Below, piece by piece: positions 25,422 through 33,514 of a stretch of DNA of 64,000 bases (position 1 is its first letter; each line of letters opens with the position of its first letter). The position numbers and the translations under genes are program-made. This DNA is from Varibaculum cambriense DSM 15806. GTDB taxonomy: Bacteria; Actinomycetota; Actinomycetes; Actinomycetales; Actinomycetaceae. The DNA is taken from assembly GCF_000420065.1 (NCBI RefSeq), contig NZ_ATUF01000003.1:62001-126000 (forward strand), written 5' to 3'. The notes beneath the pieces were generated by a model. It saw nothing but the letters and a program-made list of their open reading frames with translations. It made no database searches and was not told the origin of the DNA.

Positions 25422-26918
25422 ATGATCACTGTGCAAGCGCTCTTGGGGCGACCGCATCTACATATTCAATCCCTGTGGTGTCCTAATCCTTTGGCCAAGC
25501 TGCGCTGGGTGGCAACCTCGGAACAAATAAATCCCGCCACTTTTTTAGAGGGAAACGAGCTACTGCTAACCACATCCGCGGGCAATCCAGAGGGGGAAGC
25601 GGGCTGGCTCGAATATGCCCAGCGTCTGGTGAGTGGGGGGATTAGTACCTTAGGGTTCGGTTTGGGATTTAGTTACGATACCGTTCCTCCGCTATTGGTA
25701 CAGGCAGCCCGGAAAACCGGTCTTAATCTGATTGAGGTCGCCCCCGATCAGTCTTTTGTGGCGCTTTCCCAAGAAGTGGCGCGGATGATCGAGGTCGAAG
25801 CCACCTCGGGGAAATATAAACTCACGGCTTTGCAACAGCGTCTGATCCAGGCATCTGCCCAGCCGCGCAGTGTAGACATGATTACCGGGGAGCTAGCGCG
25901 GGGGATCGGCGCGCGGGTAATCATCAGAGATAAGGCGGGCAGGATAGTAGCTCAAGCATCCGCGCCTACGTTGAGTGCCGATTTAGGGAAGTTTGCAGAA
26001 CAGTCTTGGGAGGGTTTTTCCGAAACCCTTTCCCTGCGTTCCTTCGAGAGCTCTGCAGGGTACTGTCTTTTTACCTCAATTGACGCTCTAGGGCAGGAAA
26101 CCGCTTGGCTGCAAGTCTGTTGGAACGTGTTTCCGCAACCTTGGCAGCAGCAGGCGCTTTCTCAGGCGGGGCTGTTAATCGCCTCCGCTTTAGCTAACTC
26201 GCGGTTTGTGTCCTCCTATCATGGGCGTCTATTGCAACGTGCTTTTACCCTGTTGCTTTCTGGGGAGCTGGGGGCGGCACAGATTCTCACCGAGATGGCG
26301 TTTCCGGACGCACGGGTGCTTAGTGGGCGGTATGTGCCGGTAGTAGTGGCCGGGGAGGAGGGCGACCTGCGGGCACTGGCTGCCAGAGTGGAGCGGGCTG
26401 TGACTAAAACTATGCCTCCGCCACTTTGGCGTTTTCAAGCCGACAATTTAGAAATGGCGATTCCGGTGGCGGCACTGCCGCTGACTTTGTCCAACTTTTC
26501 CCGGAAGGAATTTTCGGCTTTGCGAGCAGGCGTGGGGCAGGATTACCCAATCTCGCGGTTTAGTGCCGGGTTGCCTGGGGCACGGCAAGCTTTGCGGCAT
26601 ACCGGAAATACCCAGCAGGTAGCCCGGTGGGGAGAGATTTCCCGTTCCGGACTATTGCAGGTGATGGGGCGGGAAACGGTGGCGGCTTTTTCTCAGCAGT
26701 TTCTGCTGCCTTTGCGAGGAGAGGCGGAACTAGTGGAACTGCTGGAACAGTATGTCGCCACTAAGGGTAACCGGCAGCAGATGGCCAAGACCTTGGGACT
26801 GCACCGTAACACCGTGGCGAAGCGACTGGAAAAACTGCAGAGCAAACTGGGAATTAACTTGGCAGAGGCCGGTGCCCAAGCCTCCGCCTGGGTAGCCCTC
26901 CAAGGCCGCGAGCCTTAG
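25422..26918 (+). CDS. PucR-family transcriptional regulator
   Basis: 498 residues. The N-terminal PucR sensory domain covers ~1-125 (MITVQALLGRPHLHIQSLW to VALSQEVARMIE), a GGDEF-like CdaR/middle region ~280-410, and a C-terminal HTH_30 helix-turn-helix near 450-480 (QMAKTLGLHRNTVAKRLEKL). ATG 25422 is chosen over an in-frame TTG 27 bases upstream because it matches the family start and sits 6 bases after CATAAT. Members control purine, proline or GABA catabolism; in Corynebacterium glutamicum a PucR-type GabR governs gab genes. Here the neighbours suggest control of glutamate dehydrogenase and the aldehyde dehydrogenase. Its stop overlaps the convergent surface-protein stop by 3 bases. Confidence 0.85.
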   Translation: MITVQALLGRPHLHIQSLWCPNPLAKLRWVATSEQINPATFLEGNELLLTTSAGNPEGEAGWLEYAQRLVSGGISTLGFGLGFSYDTVPPLLVQAARKTGLNLIEVAPDQSFVALSQEVARMIEVEATSGKYKLTALQQRLIQASAQPRSVDMITGELARGIGARVIIRDKAGRIVAQASAPTLSADLGKFAEQSWEGFSETLSLRSFESSAGYCLFTSIDALGQETAWLQVCWNVFPQPWQQQALSQAGLLIASALANSRFVSSYHGRLLQRAFTLLLSGELGAAQILTEMAFPDARVLSGRYVPVVVAGEEGDLRALAARVERAVTKTMPPPLWRFQADNLEMAIPVAALPLTLSNFSRKEFSALRAGVGQDYPISRFSAGLPGARQALRHTGNTQQVARWGEISRSGLLQVMGRETVAAFSQQFLLPLRGEAELVELLEQYVATKGNRQQMAKTLGLHRNTVAKRLEKLQSKLGINLAEAGAQASAWVALQGREP

Positions 26919-29900
26919 CGATCTTCCCGGAGTTTGCGAGCCGTGAGCACTCCGGCTCCAGCCAGTGCCAGGATCGCGGAGATCAAAGCCAGGGTGCCTC
27001 CGTTCGCGCCGGTCACCCGCAAGGAAGAGGGTGCCGGTCCCGCGCTAGCGCTAGAGGCACTCGAACCCCCGGTCATATAGGCACCGGCAGGTGCTTCGGT
27101 AGCTCCGCCGTTTTGGTCAGCTGACGGCTTCGTATTACTTGCTCCACCGTTGTCACCCGGCTGGGGTTCAGCGGTGGGGTCAGTACTGGGGGTACTCGGC
27201 TCGTCAGTGGGATCCGTAGTCGGAGGTTCTTCCGGAGCCGCCGGGTTAACGAGCGAGCTCGCAGCGTTTTGCGACCATTTGCCATCCGTCCCCTTACTAA
27301 AGGACAGCGTTTGCGCTGCTGCCAGTTGCAGACCTTCAGCGGTAGTTAGCTGCTCTAACTGATACTGCAAGGTTACGTCGCTGACCTTTACGCGATAGGC
27401 GCCGGTAGCAGCATCGAGGTCAGTGGGTACCCCAAAGGTGGTGGGGCCACTGACAAAATCCGTGACCTCAAAGGCAGCCGCAGTATTGGGCTTCCCATCT
27501 TTGCCCAGGGGAGTGACCTGGAAAGAAGTCCCGGCTACTGCCTTACCTTCAGAATCAACTACCTTCCAGGTGAGTTCCCCGCTGACCGGTTTGGGATCAG
27601 GGGTTGGCTCGTCCGTAGGATCGGTTCCGGGCGTAGTCGGTTCCGTAGTCGGCTCGTCTGTGGGATCTGTGCTCGGCTTGGTAGCCTTCTTGGTATTGGC
27701 AATCACCAGCGCCCCATCAGTCAGGTCAACCCCGGTGTCATCTACTGAAACCTGGGTTTTTCCATCCTCATAACTGATGGTGTAGGTCTTGGTATCTTTT
27801 TCGTAGCCTTCCGGTGCGGCGGTCTGCTGCAACTTATAGGTCTTGGCTTGATTCAAAGTGGCCTGGAAAGAGGCATCCGCCTTATTCTCCGTGACCGGAA
27901 CGGTTTCGCTGCCATCTTTCAAGGAGAAGCTGCCGCCGGATAAAGGCTTCGAGTCCTTATCTACCAGTTTCCAAGTAAACTGCGCGGTCTTAATCACCGG
28001 GGTGTTTTCAAACTTGAGGCCGTTACCCACCACGATCTGGCGGTAGCGTTCATCCTTTTGCAGCTTGAAAGTGACCACCTGAGCACCGGTCTTAGGAGCA
28101 AAATCAGCGCCGAAGCCTACTTGTTCCACCTGATACTTCAAGGAACCGTCTGGAACCTCGACCCGGTATTGCCCCAGATTTGGATTCAGATCTCGATTCC
28201 CGGCGATAGCGGTGGCATCGGAGACCGTGAAAGACTTCGTGGTATCTAAGGTTTGGCCATCCGCTTTTAAGGCGGTCACCTTAAAGGAAGTTCCCGGTAC
28301 GTACTGCGAAGAATCCGCGGTGGAAACTACTTCCCAGCGGATCTCTGCTTTGGTCGGCAGTTTAACGTTCTTGATTACCAGACCCGCAGCCGGCAAAGGC
28401 TTACCGTTTATCTGCGGCTGGTAGGTGGCGCCGTCGGCAACGAAAGTGAGCTTATAACTGGCCTTATCAGCCTCGTAGCCATCAGGCGCTGTACTTTCGG
28501 TTAAGGTATAGGTCTTCTTCGGGTCTAGGCTAGAAGCGCTATAAACTCCGGGATCTGCCACATCCTGAGAGGTCACCTTGAGGTTGCCATCTGTACTGCT
28601 CAGAGTAAAGGTGGCCCCATTTAGGCTCTTACCGGCTTTATCGGTCAGTTTCCAAGCAAAAGAGGTAGTGGCCGGAGGCTTCGGAAGTGCCACGTTAGTG
28701 AAGGTCACCGTGTTGGTTTCCTTGTCGGCAACCTTCGCGGCCCAAATGCCGCCAGCCTTGTCCTTTTCTACAAAACTAATTTCATAGGAGGTCTCGTCAC
28801 CCAGCTTGTACCCTTCGGGGGCAGCGGTCTGGGTGAGGGTGCACGCTTTCTTAGTGGGGTCTAAAGAAACGTTATAGGTGCCTGAGGCCGCGCCGGCAGC
28901 GGGAAGCGCCACTTCGTCAGAGCCGCAAACCAGTTTGAAGCTGCCGCCGGGGAGCAGGTTCTTACCGGCATCTTGCAGTTTCCAGTTGAAAGCTACCGGC
29001 TGGGGAGGCAGCGGGGTCTTAGTGTTTTGTACTATGAAAGCATCGCCGGTTACCGCTTTACCGTCTACTTTTGCCTGGTATCCTTGCGAGTTTTTTTCAA
29101 AAGTGACCGTATACCTGGTTTGCTGCGGCAAGTCATAACCTTGGGGAGCAGCGGTTTGCGTAAGTACATAGCTCTTAGCTGGATCCAGGTCACTGGCGGT
29201 GAAAGTACCGGAAGCAGAATCTGGGAAGGCGAGTGCCGCGCCGTCCTTTTCCGTCAAAGCGAACTGGCCACCACTTAAAGCTTTACCGTCAGTGTCTTGC
29301 AGCTGCCAAGTGAAAGCCGCTTTTTCTGGCTGAGGAGCCGGGGGAGTAACCTGGTCCTCACACTTGGTTACCGCTGTGACCACGGTACCGGTGCTCAGCT
29401 TTGCCTGAGCGATCTCGGCCTCGCTAGTCGCGGTGCCGTTAAGCTCCCAATGGTCCACCGTGCAGGTCTTACCAGAAACCTCAGGTAGGGTTACTGCCGG
29501 TAGCGCTCCGATTACCGTATTCGGGGGCAGGAAGCGCGCAGCGGTATACGCCTGGGGGAGGGTGCCGCCCTCGCCAGCTACCTGGTACTTTAAGGAATAT
29601 CCCGGCGCCCAGAGCAATCCGTCCTGGGTATAAATCTGACCGTTAACCGGGAAGATAAAGGCATCCGCCGCGTTCTTATCGCCGTGATAGGCGAACAGGC
29701 TGGGGGTTACCTCTGATTGCAAGTAGTAGTTCCCCTTCTGGGGTACCGACAGCGCCAAGTTGTTGTAAAGGGTACTGGTGAGTGCAGAAGAAAGCACAGT
29801 TTCACCCGCGGGGGTAACCAGCGAGAAAGGTACTGACTGTTTATTCTGGGTAAGTTTAGCTACCGCAGTGGTCAGCCCCAAAGTTTGGGGATTGCCAGAT

Positions 29901-32059
29901 CCGTCCGCCTTACCATCAGCAAAACGTAAGTTCAGGACCTGTCCCTTGCCTCCGGTGGTATCGAGCGGCAGATTTTGGCCTCGTGTGAGAGCATATTTAC
30001 CTCGATCGGTGGAGCCGTCAGTGCGAGGGGAACCATCGGGGGAGGTGACGTGAACTTTCGCCTGCGCATCCAAATTGGCGGTAACGGTGTTGCCGCCGCG
30101 AATGCTTTCGTAACCCTGTCCTACGCCAGAGGAGGCTTGACCGCCGATTATATCGAGATTAGGACTACCCGAAAGGGTAATCTGAGCAGGAACTTTCGAC
30201 TGGTATCCAGAGCCGATGGCCGCCCCGAAACCGTAACCCAGTTTCTTAGCTGCCGGCAGCGACACTGGCTGTACTGATGCCTGTACGGTGGGGGAACCAG
30301 AAATAGTGACCTGGAAGGGGTCGGATACGTAGGTATCAATGTAGCCGGCACTGCCGATTACGGCTCCGTCGCGGCGTCCAAACACCTTCGCATTTACGTT
30401 GGCGTGGTCGGTAATAGTTACCTGTCCCGAACGGTTAGCAGCGGAACCAATAGCGCCGTTAAGAGCCTCGTTGTGTTCGGCAGAATCGGTCGCCGTTTGC
30501 GCATTAACCTGTGAGTTCCCAGAAATTACCACCTGGTTGTGGGCGGCTCGACGAATCGTATCCTCGTTCAGTCGGGAGTTTCCGGTAAACAGTGCGTCTG
30601 AGGGGAGACCGCCCGCCCCAATCGCGGGGGATTCGCTTACTACCCCCAGGGCGTCAACTTGGGCGTTATCTGAGATGGTAACTTTGGAAGCTCCGGAAGC
30701 ATAGCCGCCACCAATCGCGGCGCCGCGCCCATTAGAATAGGCATTCACCTGTGCTTTTCCAGAGATTTTCACGTTTACATTGACGCTGTCAGGCCCCGAC
30801 CCGATAGCGGCAATATCGCCTGACCTATCCAGAGTGGAGTCAGCCGATCCCACATTGACTTTTCCGCCGCTGATCACCACTTCACAACCCGGAGCCAGGG
30901 GCCAGTTGAGACTGGCAAATTCCTGGTTCCAGTTTCCGACCCCGCGGCACCCGATATTCAGGGCGCTATTGCCGGTATCAGCGGTATTAGGAGCGACCTG
31001 AATGGTACCCCCGGAGATGTTTACCCGTGCATAGGGCTGGGTGAAGGTATCTTTTACTTGCCCTTCGGAATCTTGTAGCGGGGTAGTGAAGCTGCTTGCT
31101 CCCAGGGCGGTGTGGTTACCGTGGGCGTTGATTTGCCCGCCGCTAACGTTGATAGTTACCGCCGCGTTTTGCGGTGCCCAATCGGATTTTGCGCCTGCAG
31201 GGAGCTTAACGGCGCCGCGACCGGCACCGATGAAAGCTCCGCCGTAAGCGCCGGTGCCCGCTTTGGCAAGGTCGACGCTCCCGCCGGTGATGTTGACGGT
31301 GCCCCCGGCGCTCCAAGGGGTTTCGTCATAGTTGTTGAGCCAGCGGGGATTAGTTCCCGGGTTGACCTCGTAAAAAGCCCCGCCCGAGCCAATCAGGGCG
31401 GCACTTTCGGAAGATCCCTTGAGGTTTAAGGCGCCACCCGCAATGTTGATGGTGCCAAAAGCTGAGAAGTGTTGGGTGCCAATCAGGGCAGCTTGCGAAA
31501 GGGGAGAGCGCGGATTATCTAGGTTCAATACCCCGGAGTCGGTCTGGCCGATATTTAGGGTAGTAGCTGCTTTTACCTGCACTAAGGGCAGGGGAACCGC
31601 GTATTCTTTAGTGGCATTTTCCGAGGAGGCACCCTGGCGGGTGAAAGTGTTTTCCCCGCTAAAGGCCAGGCGGTTATGGGCATTGTTGTCCCCAGCGGTA
31701 ACCATTGCCAGTTCCGGGTGGGAGGAATTGTCGATGTTGAGGTTGTTTAGCGTCAGAGTGTGACCCTCGCTGACCAGGAAAGAAAGCCCCTTAAAAGTCT
31801 TACTGGCCGCGCCAGTTACCGTCACGTTGTCCCCAACCGTCAGGGTGCGTCCCGCGGCGTCGGCAGGTAGAGCGGAATCACTGAGGTCGATGTCCTCGGT
31901 GAGAATGGTGCCTAGCTGGTTCCAAGATTTGATGACTTTGCCGTTGGCGGCGTTAGCGACACCTACCGCCAAAGCCGGTCCGATCAGGGCAATCATGTAT
32001 CCGATCAGGGAGAGGGCGAGGACAAGCGCTGTAGGGCGCTTGGCTAAGGGATTGCGCAT
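26915..32059 (-). CDS. Large cell-wall surface protein: beta-helix-like region, SpaA/CnaB-like repeats, LRVTG sorting-type C-terminus
   Basis: 1714 residues. ATG 32059 is preferred because GCAGGAG lies 6 bases before it; an upstream in-frame TTG adds eight residues. A signal peptide ends near residue 38 (VANA). Residues ~80-720 hold many short repeats of the form V-x-I-S-G-x with AAIGSG/GAAIGGG turns, suggesting a right-handed beta-helix. From ~910 come six ~100-residue SpaA/CnaB-like modules (starts near 913, 1021, 1133, 1238, 1355, 1495), linked by PTDEPT-type spacers at ~1456-1490 and ~1603-1660. The C-terminus has LRVTG (~1680), a hydrophobic helix and a charged tail (ARKLREDR), a sortase substrate layout. 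Probably an adhesin; ligand unknown. No sortase gene is nearby. Confidence 0.85.
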   Translation of the reverse strand: MRNPLAKRPTALVLALSLIGYMIALIGPALAVGVANAANGKVIKSWNQLGTILTEDIDLSDSALPADAAGRTLTVGDNVTVTGAASKTFKGLSFLVSEGHTLTLNNLNIDNSSHPELAMVTAGDNNAHNRLAFSGENTFTRQGASSENATKEYAVPLPLVQVKAATTLNIGQTDSGVLNLDNPRSPLSQAALIGTQHFSAFGTINIAGGALNLKGSSESAALIGSGGAFYEVNPGTNPRWLNNYDETPWSAGGTVNITGGSVDLAKAGTGAYGGAFIGAGRGAVKLPAGAKSDWAPQNAAVTINVSGGQINAHGNHTALGASSFTTPLQDSEGQVKDTFTQPYARVNISGGTIQVAPNTADTGNSALNIGCRGVGNWNQEFASLNWPLAPGCEVVISGGKVNVGSADSTLDRSGDIAAIGSGPDSVNVNVKISGKAQVNAYSNGRGAAIGGGYASGASKVTISDNAQVDALGVVSESPAIGAGGLPSDALFTGNSRLNEDTIRRAAHNQVVISGNSQVNAQTATDSAEHNEALNGAIGSAANRSGQVTITDHANVNAKVFGRRDGAVIGSAGYIDTYVSDPFQVTISGSPTVQASVQPVSLPAAKKLGYGFGAAIGSGYQSKVPAQITLSGSPNLDIIGGQASSGVGQGYESIRGGNTVTANLDAQAKVHVTSPDGSPRTDGSTDRGKYALTRGQNLPLDTTGGKGQVLNLRFADGKADGSGNPQTLGLTTAVAKLTQNKQSVPFSLVTPAGETVLSSALTSTLYNNLALSVPQKGNYYLQSEVTPSLFAYHGDKNAADAFIFPVNGQIYTQDGLLWAPGYSLKYQVAGEGGTLPQAYTAARFLPPNTVIGALPAVTLPEVSGKTCTVDHWELNGTATSEAEIAQAKLSTGTVVTAVTKCEDQVTPPAPQPEKAAFTWQLQDTDGKALSGGQFALTEKDGAALAFPDSASGTFTASDLDPAKSYVLTQTAAPQGYDLPQQTRYTVTFEKNSQGYQAKVDGKAVTGDAFIVQNTKTPLPPQPVAFNWKLQDAGKNLLPGGSFKLVCGSDEVALPAAGAASGTYNVSLDPTKKACTLTQTAAPEGYKLGDETSYEISFVEKDKAGGIWAAKVADKETNTVTFTNVALPKPPATTSFAWKLTDKAGKSLNGATFTLSSTDGNLKVTSQDVADPGVYSASSLDPKKTYTLTESTAPDGYEADKASYKLTFVADGATYQPQINGKPLPAAGLVIKNVKLPTKAEIRWEVVSTADSSQYVPGTSFKVTALKADGQTLDTTKSFTVSDATAIAGNRDLNPNLGQYRVEVPDGSLKYQVEQVGFGADFAPKTGAQVVTFKLQKDERYRQIVVGNGLKFENTPVIKTAQFTWKLVDKDSKPLSGGSFSLKDGSETVPVTENKADASFQATLNQAKTYKLQQTAAPEGYEKDTKTYTISYEDGKTQVSVDDTGVDLTDGALVIANTKKATKPSTDPTDEPTTEPTTPGTDPTDEPTPDPKPVSGELTWKVVDSEGKAVAGTSFQVTPLGKDGKPNTAAAFEVTDFVSGPTTFGVPTDLDAATGAYRVKVSDVTLQYQLEQLTTAEGLQLAAAQTLSFSKGTDGKWSQNAASSLVNPAAPEEPPTTDPTDEPSTPSTDPTAEPQPGDNGGASNTKPSADQNGGATEAPAGAYMTGGSSASSASAGPAPSSLRVTGANGGTLALISAILALAGAGVLTARKLREDR

Positions 32060-32110
32060 CAAAACTCCTGCTGATTTCCTCAAAGTTACAAAGATTACAA
32101 TTCTGTAACG

Positions 32111-32116
32111 AGTCTA
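32111..32116 (-). promoter_or_regulatory. Predicted -10 box of the surface-protein gene
   Basis: Minus-strand TAGACT about 52 bases before the chosen ATG at 32059, giving a leader of about 45 bases with a proper GGAG ribosome-binding site. This contrasts with the leaderless promoters elsewhere in the window. No clear -35. Confidence 0.4.
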
Positions 32117-32176
32117 CCAGAATTTGGGGTTGATTCGCTAGTGTGTTCACCCTGAAAAACTTGCTGTTTATGCTGG

Positions 32177-33514
32177 TTAAACCGATTGTGGCAGAAGTAG
32201 CAATAATGCTTTCAAGGGGATGCTTACCCAGTCGGGACGTTGCTCCGCTTCGTAGCGCACTTCATAGAGGGCTTTTTCCACTTCAAAGGCTCTTAAAACC
32301 ACTAATGCCGGGCCGGGAAGTTGCTCTTCCCCAAAGTATCCGGCCAGGAACGCTAAGCGGACGCGGTTAAGCCAGTCCCCATCGGCGCCGCCTTCTACGC
32401 GGGCATAGTCAAATGAACGGAGCATTCCCGCAATGTCCCGTTCTACCTGGTCAGGGGCGGTGCGTTCTTCTAAGGGACGTAAAGGCTCACCCTCGAAATC
32501 GATAGCGTACCAACTATCGGAGCTGTAGAGGCACTGTCCGAGGTGGTAGTCTCCGTGTACTCGCTGTGTAGGCGGCAATCCTCCCAGGCCAGTTAGTGCC
32601 TGGGCGAGGCGAGCGACTTCTTCCCCGATTTGGGGATGCTCTCGCAGCTGCGGATAAGCCGTCTCCGCCTGCTGATATTGGTTGCGTAAACGGCTAGCGA
32701 GCATAGTTCCCGAGGCCGGATCCTCGCCCTCTCCAAAAGCCTCCAAGAGGTGGCGGTGCATATCGGCGGTAAACGCTCCTAGCTGGCGAGCTAGCTTCGT
32801 GGGGTCTTCACCGCTACCTGCGAGGGAACAAATCAATTTGAAACCATCTTGAGCTGCATCTAGACGGATCGCAGCGCTTGCGGTAGTGACTTGTTGCGGC
32901 TGGCCATCTTGATCCCAAAGACTGAGTTGGGAGTAACCGCGGGGCTGGGGCACTCCCTGCCAGCCGGTACGCGCCAACGCCAAAGGTACGGGTACCTCCG
33001 GGTTTGCTCCGGTCACCAGCACCCGGAAAAACTTGATGATCGTCGGGTATTTTCCGCCCAATAGCACCGAAGTATTGGATTGCTCCCCGGATAAAATTTT
33101 ACTATCCAAACTGGCATCCAGCAGGTTAGCTAGCAGATCATCAGCTTCTGGTAACAGCGGTAAAGTACCAGCTTGATGGGTGGAGCGGATCCAATGCTGG
33201 ACGTAGGCCGGACAATAGGGGCCATCAACCAGGTAGCCGGGGTTTTCCGGCGGGAAGGAAGTACGTCCGGCTATCCCGTCTCCGTTCCAATCGGCCACCA
33301 AGGCCAAGGGTAGGTGATACCAGATGCCCTGCGCTTCCAAAATCAAGAGCCGGAAATTTGGATCCTCAAGTTCCCGGTAATCCAAAACCCGCACCTGGGA
33401 ACGTTCCAGGTGGGAGGGGAACCAACGCCGCTCAAGGAGATAGTCCCAGACAATGTCGATAATAGCGTCTCTGCCAGGCCATTTAAGCTGGCTATGCGGG
33501 GACTCAGCGGTCAT
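32177..33514 (-). CDS. mak: Maltokinase
   Basis: 445 residues. It phosphorylates maltose with ATP to alpha-maltose-1-phosphate for GlgE. An N-terminal cap-like domain covers ~1-115, followed by a eukaryotic-kinase-like fold with GEQSNTSVLLGG near 140, the catalytic VHGDYHLGQCLY near 325 and the metal-binding AIDFEGEP near 345, then RPLEERT. Two ATGs lie side by side; 33514 is preferred because AAAGGAG is 7 bases away, while the ATG at 33520 is too close to it. The gene overlaps the treS stop, so translation is coupled. Last gene of glgE-treS-mak. Confidence 0.92.
   Translation of the reverse strand: MTAESPHSQLKWPGRDAIIDIVWDYLLERRWFPSHLERSQVRVLDYRELEDPNFRLLILEAQGIWYHLPLALVADWNGDGIAGRTSFPPENPGYLVDGPYCPAYVQHWIRSTHQAGTLPLLPEADDLLANLLDASLDSKILSGEQSNTSVLLGGKYPTIIKFFRVLVTGANPEVPVPLALARTGWQGVPQPRGYSQLSLWDQDGQPQQVTTASAAIRLDAAQDGFKLICSLAGSGEDPTKLARQLGAFTADMHRHLLEAFGEGEDPASGTMLASRLRNQYQQAETAYPQLREHPQIGEEVARLAQALTGLGGLPPTQRVHGDYHLGQCLYSSDSWYAIDFEGEPLRPLEERTAPDQVERDIAGMLRSFDYARVEGGADGDWLNRVRLAFLAGYFGEEQLPGPALVVLRAFEVEKALYEVRYEAEQRPDWVSIPLKALLLLLPQSV

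Noticed and set aside
27150-32108. Many plus-strand open frames opposite the surface protein
   Set aside because: They mirror the low-complexity repeats of the long gene; none has a start signal or recognisable domain.
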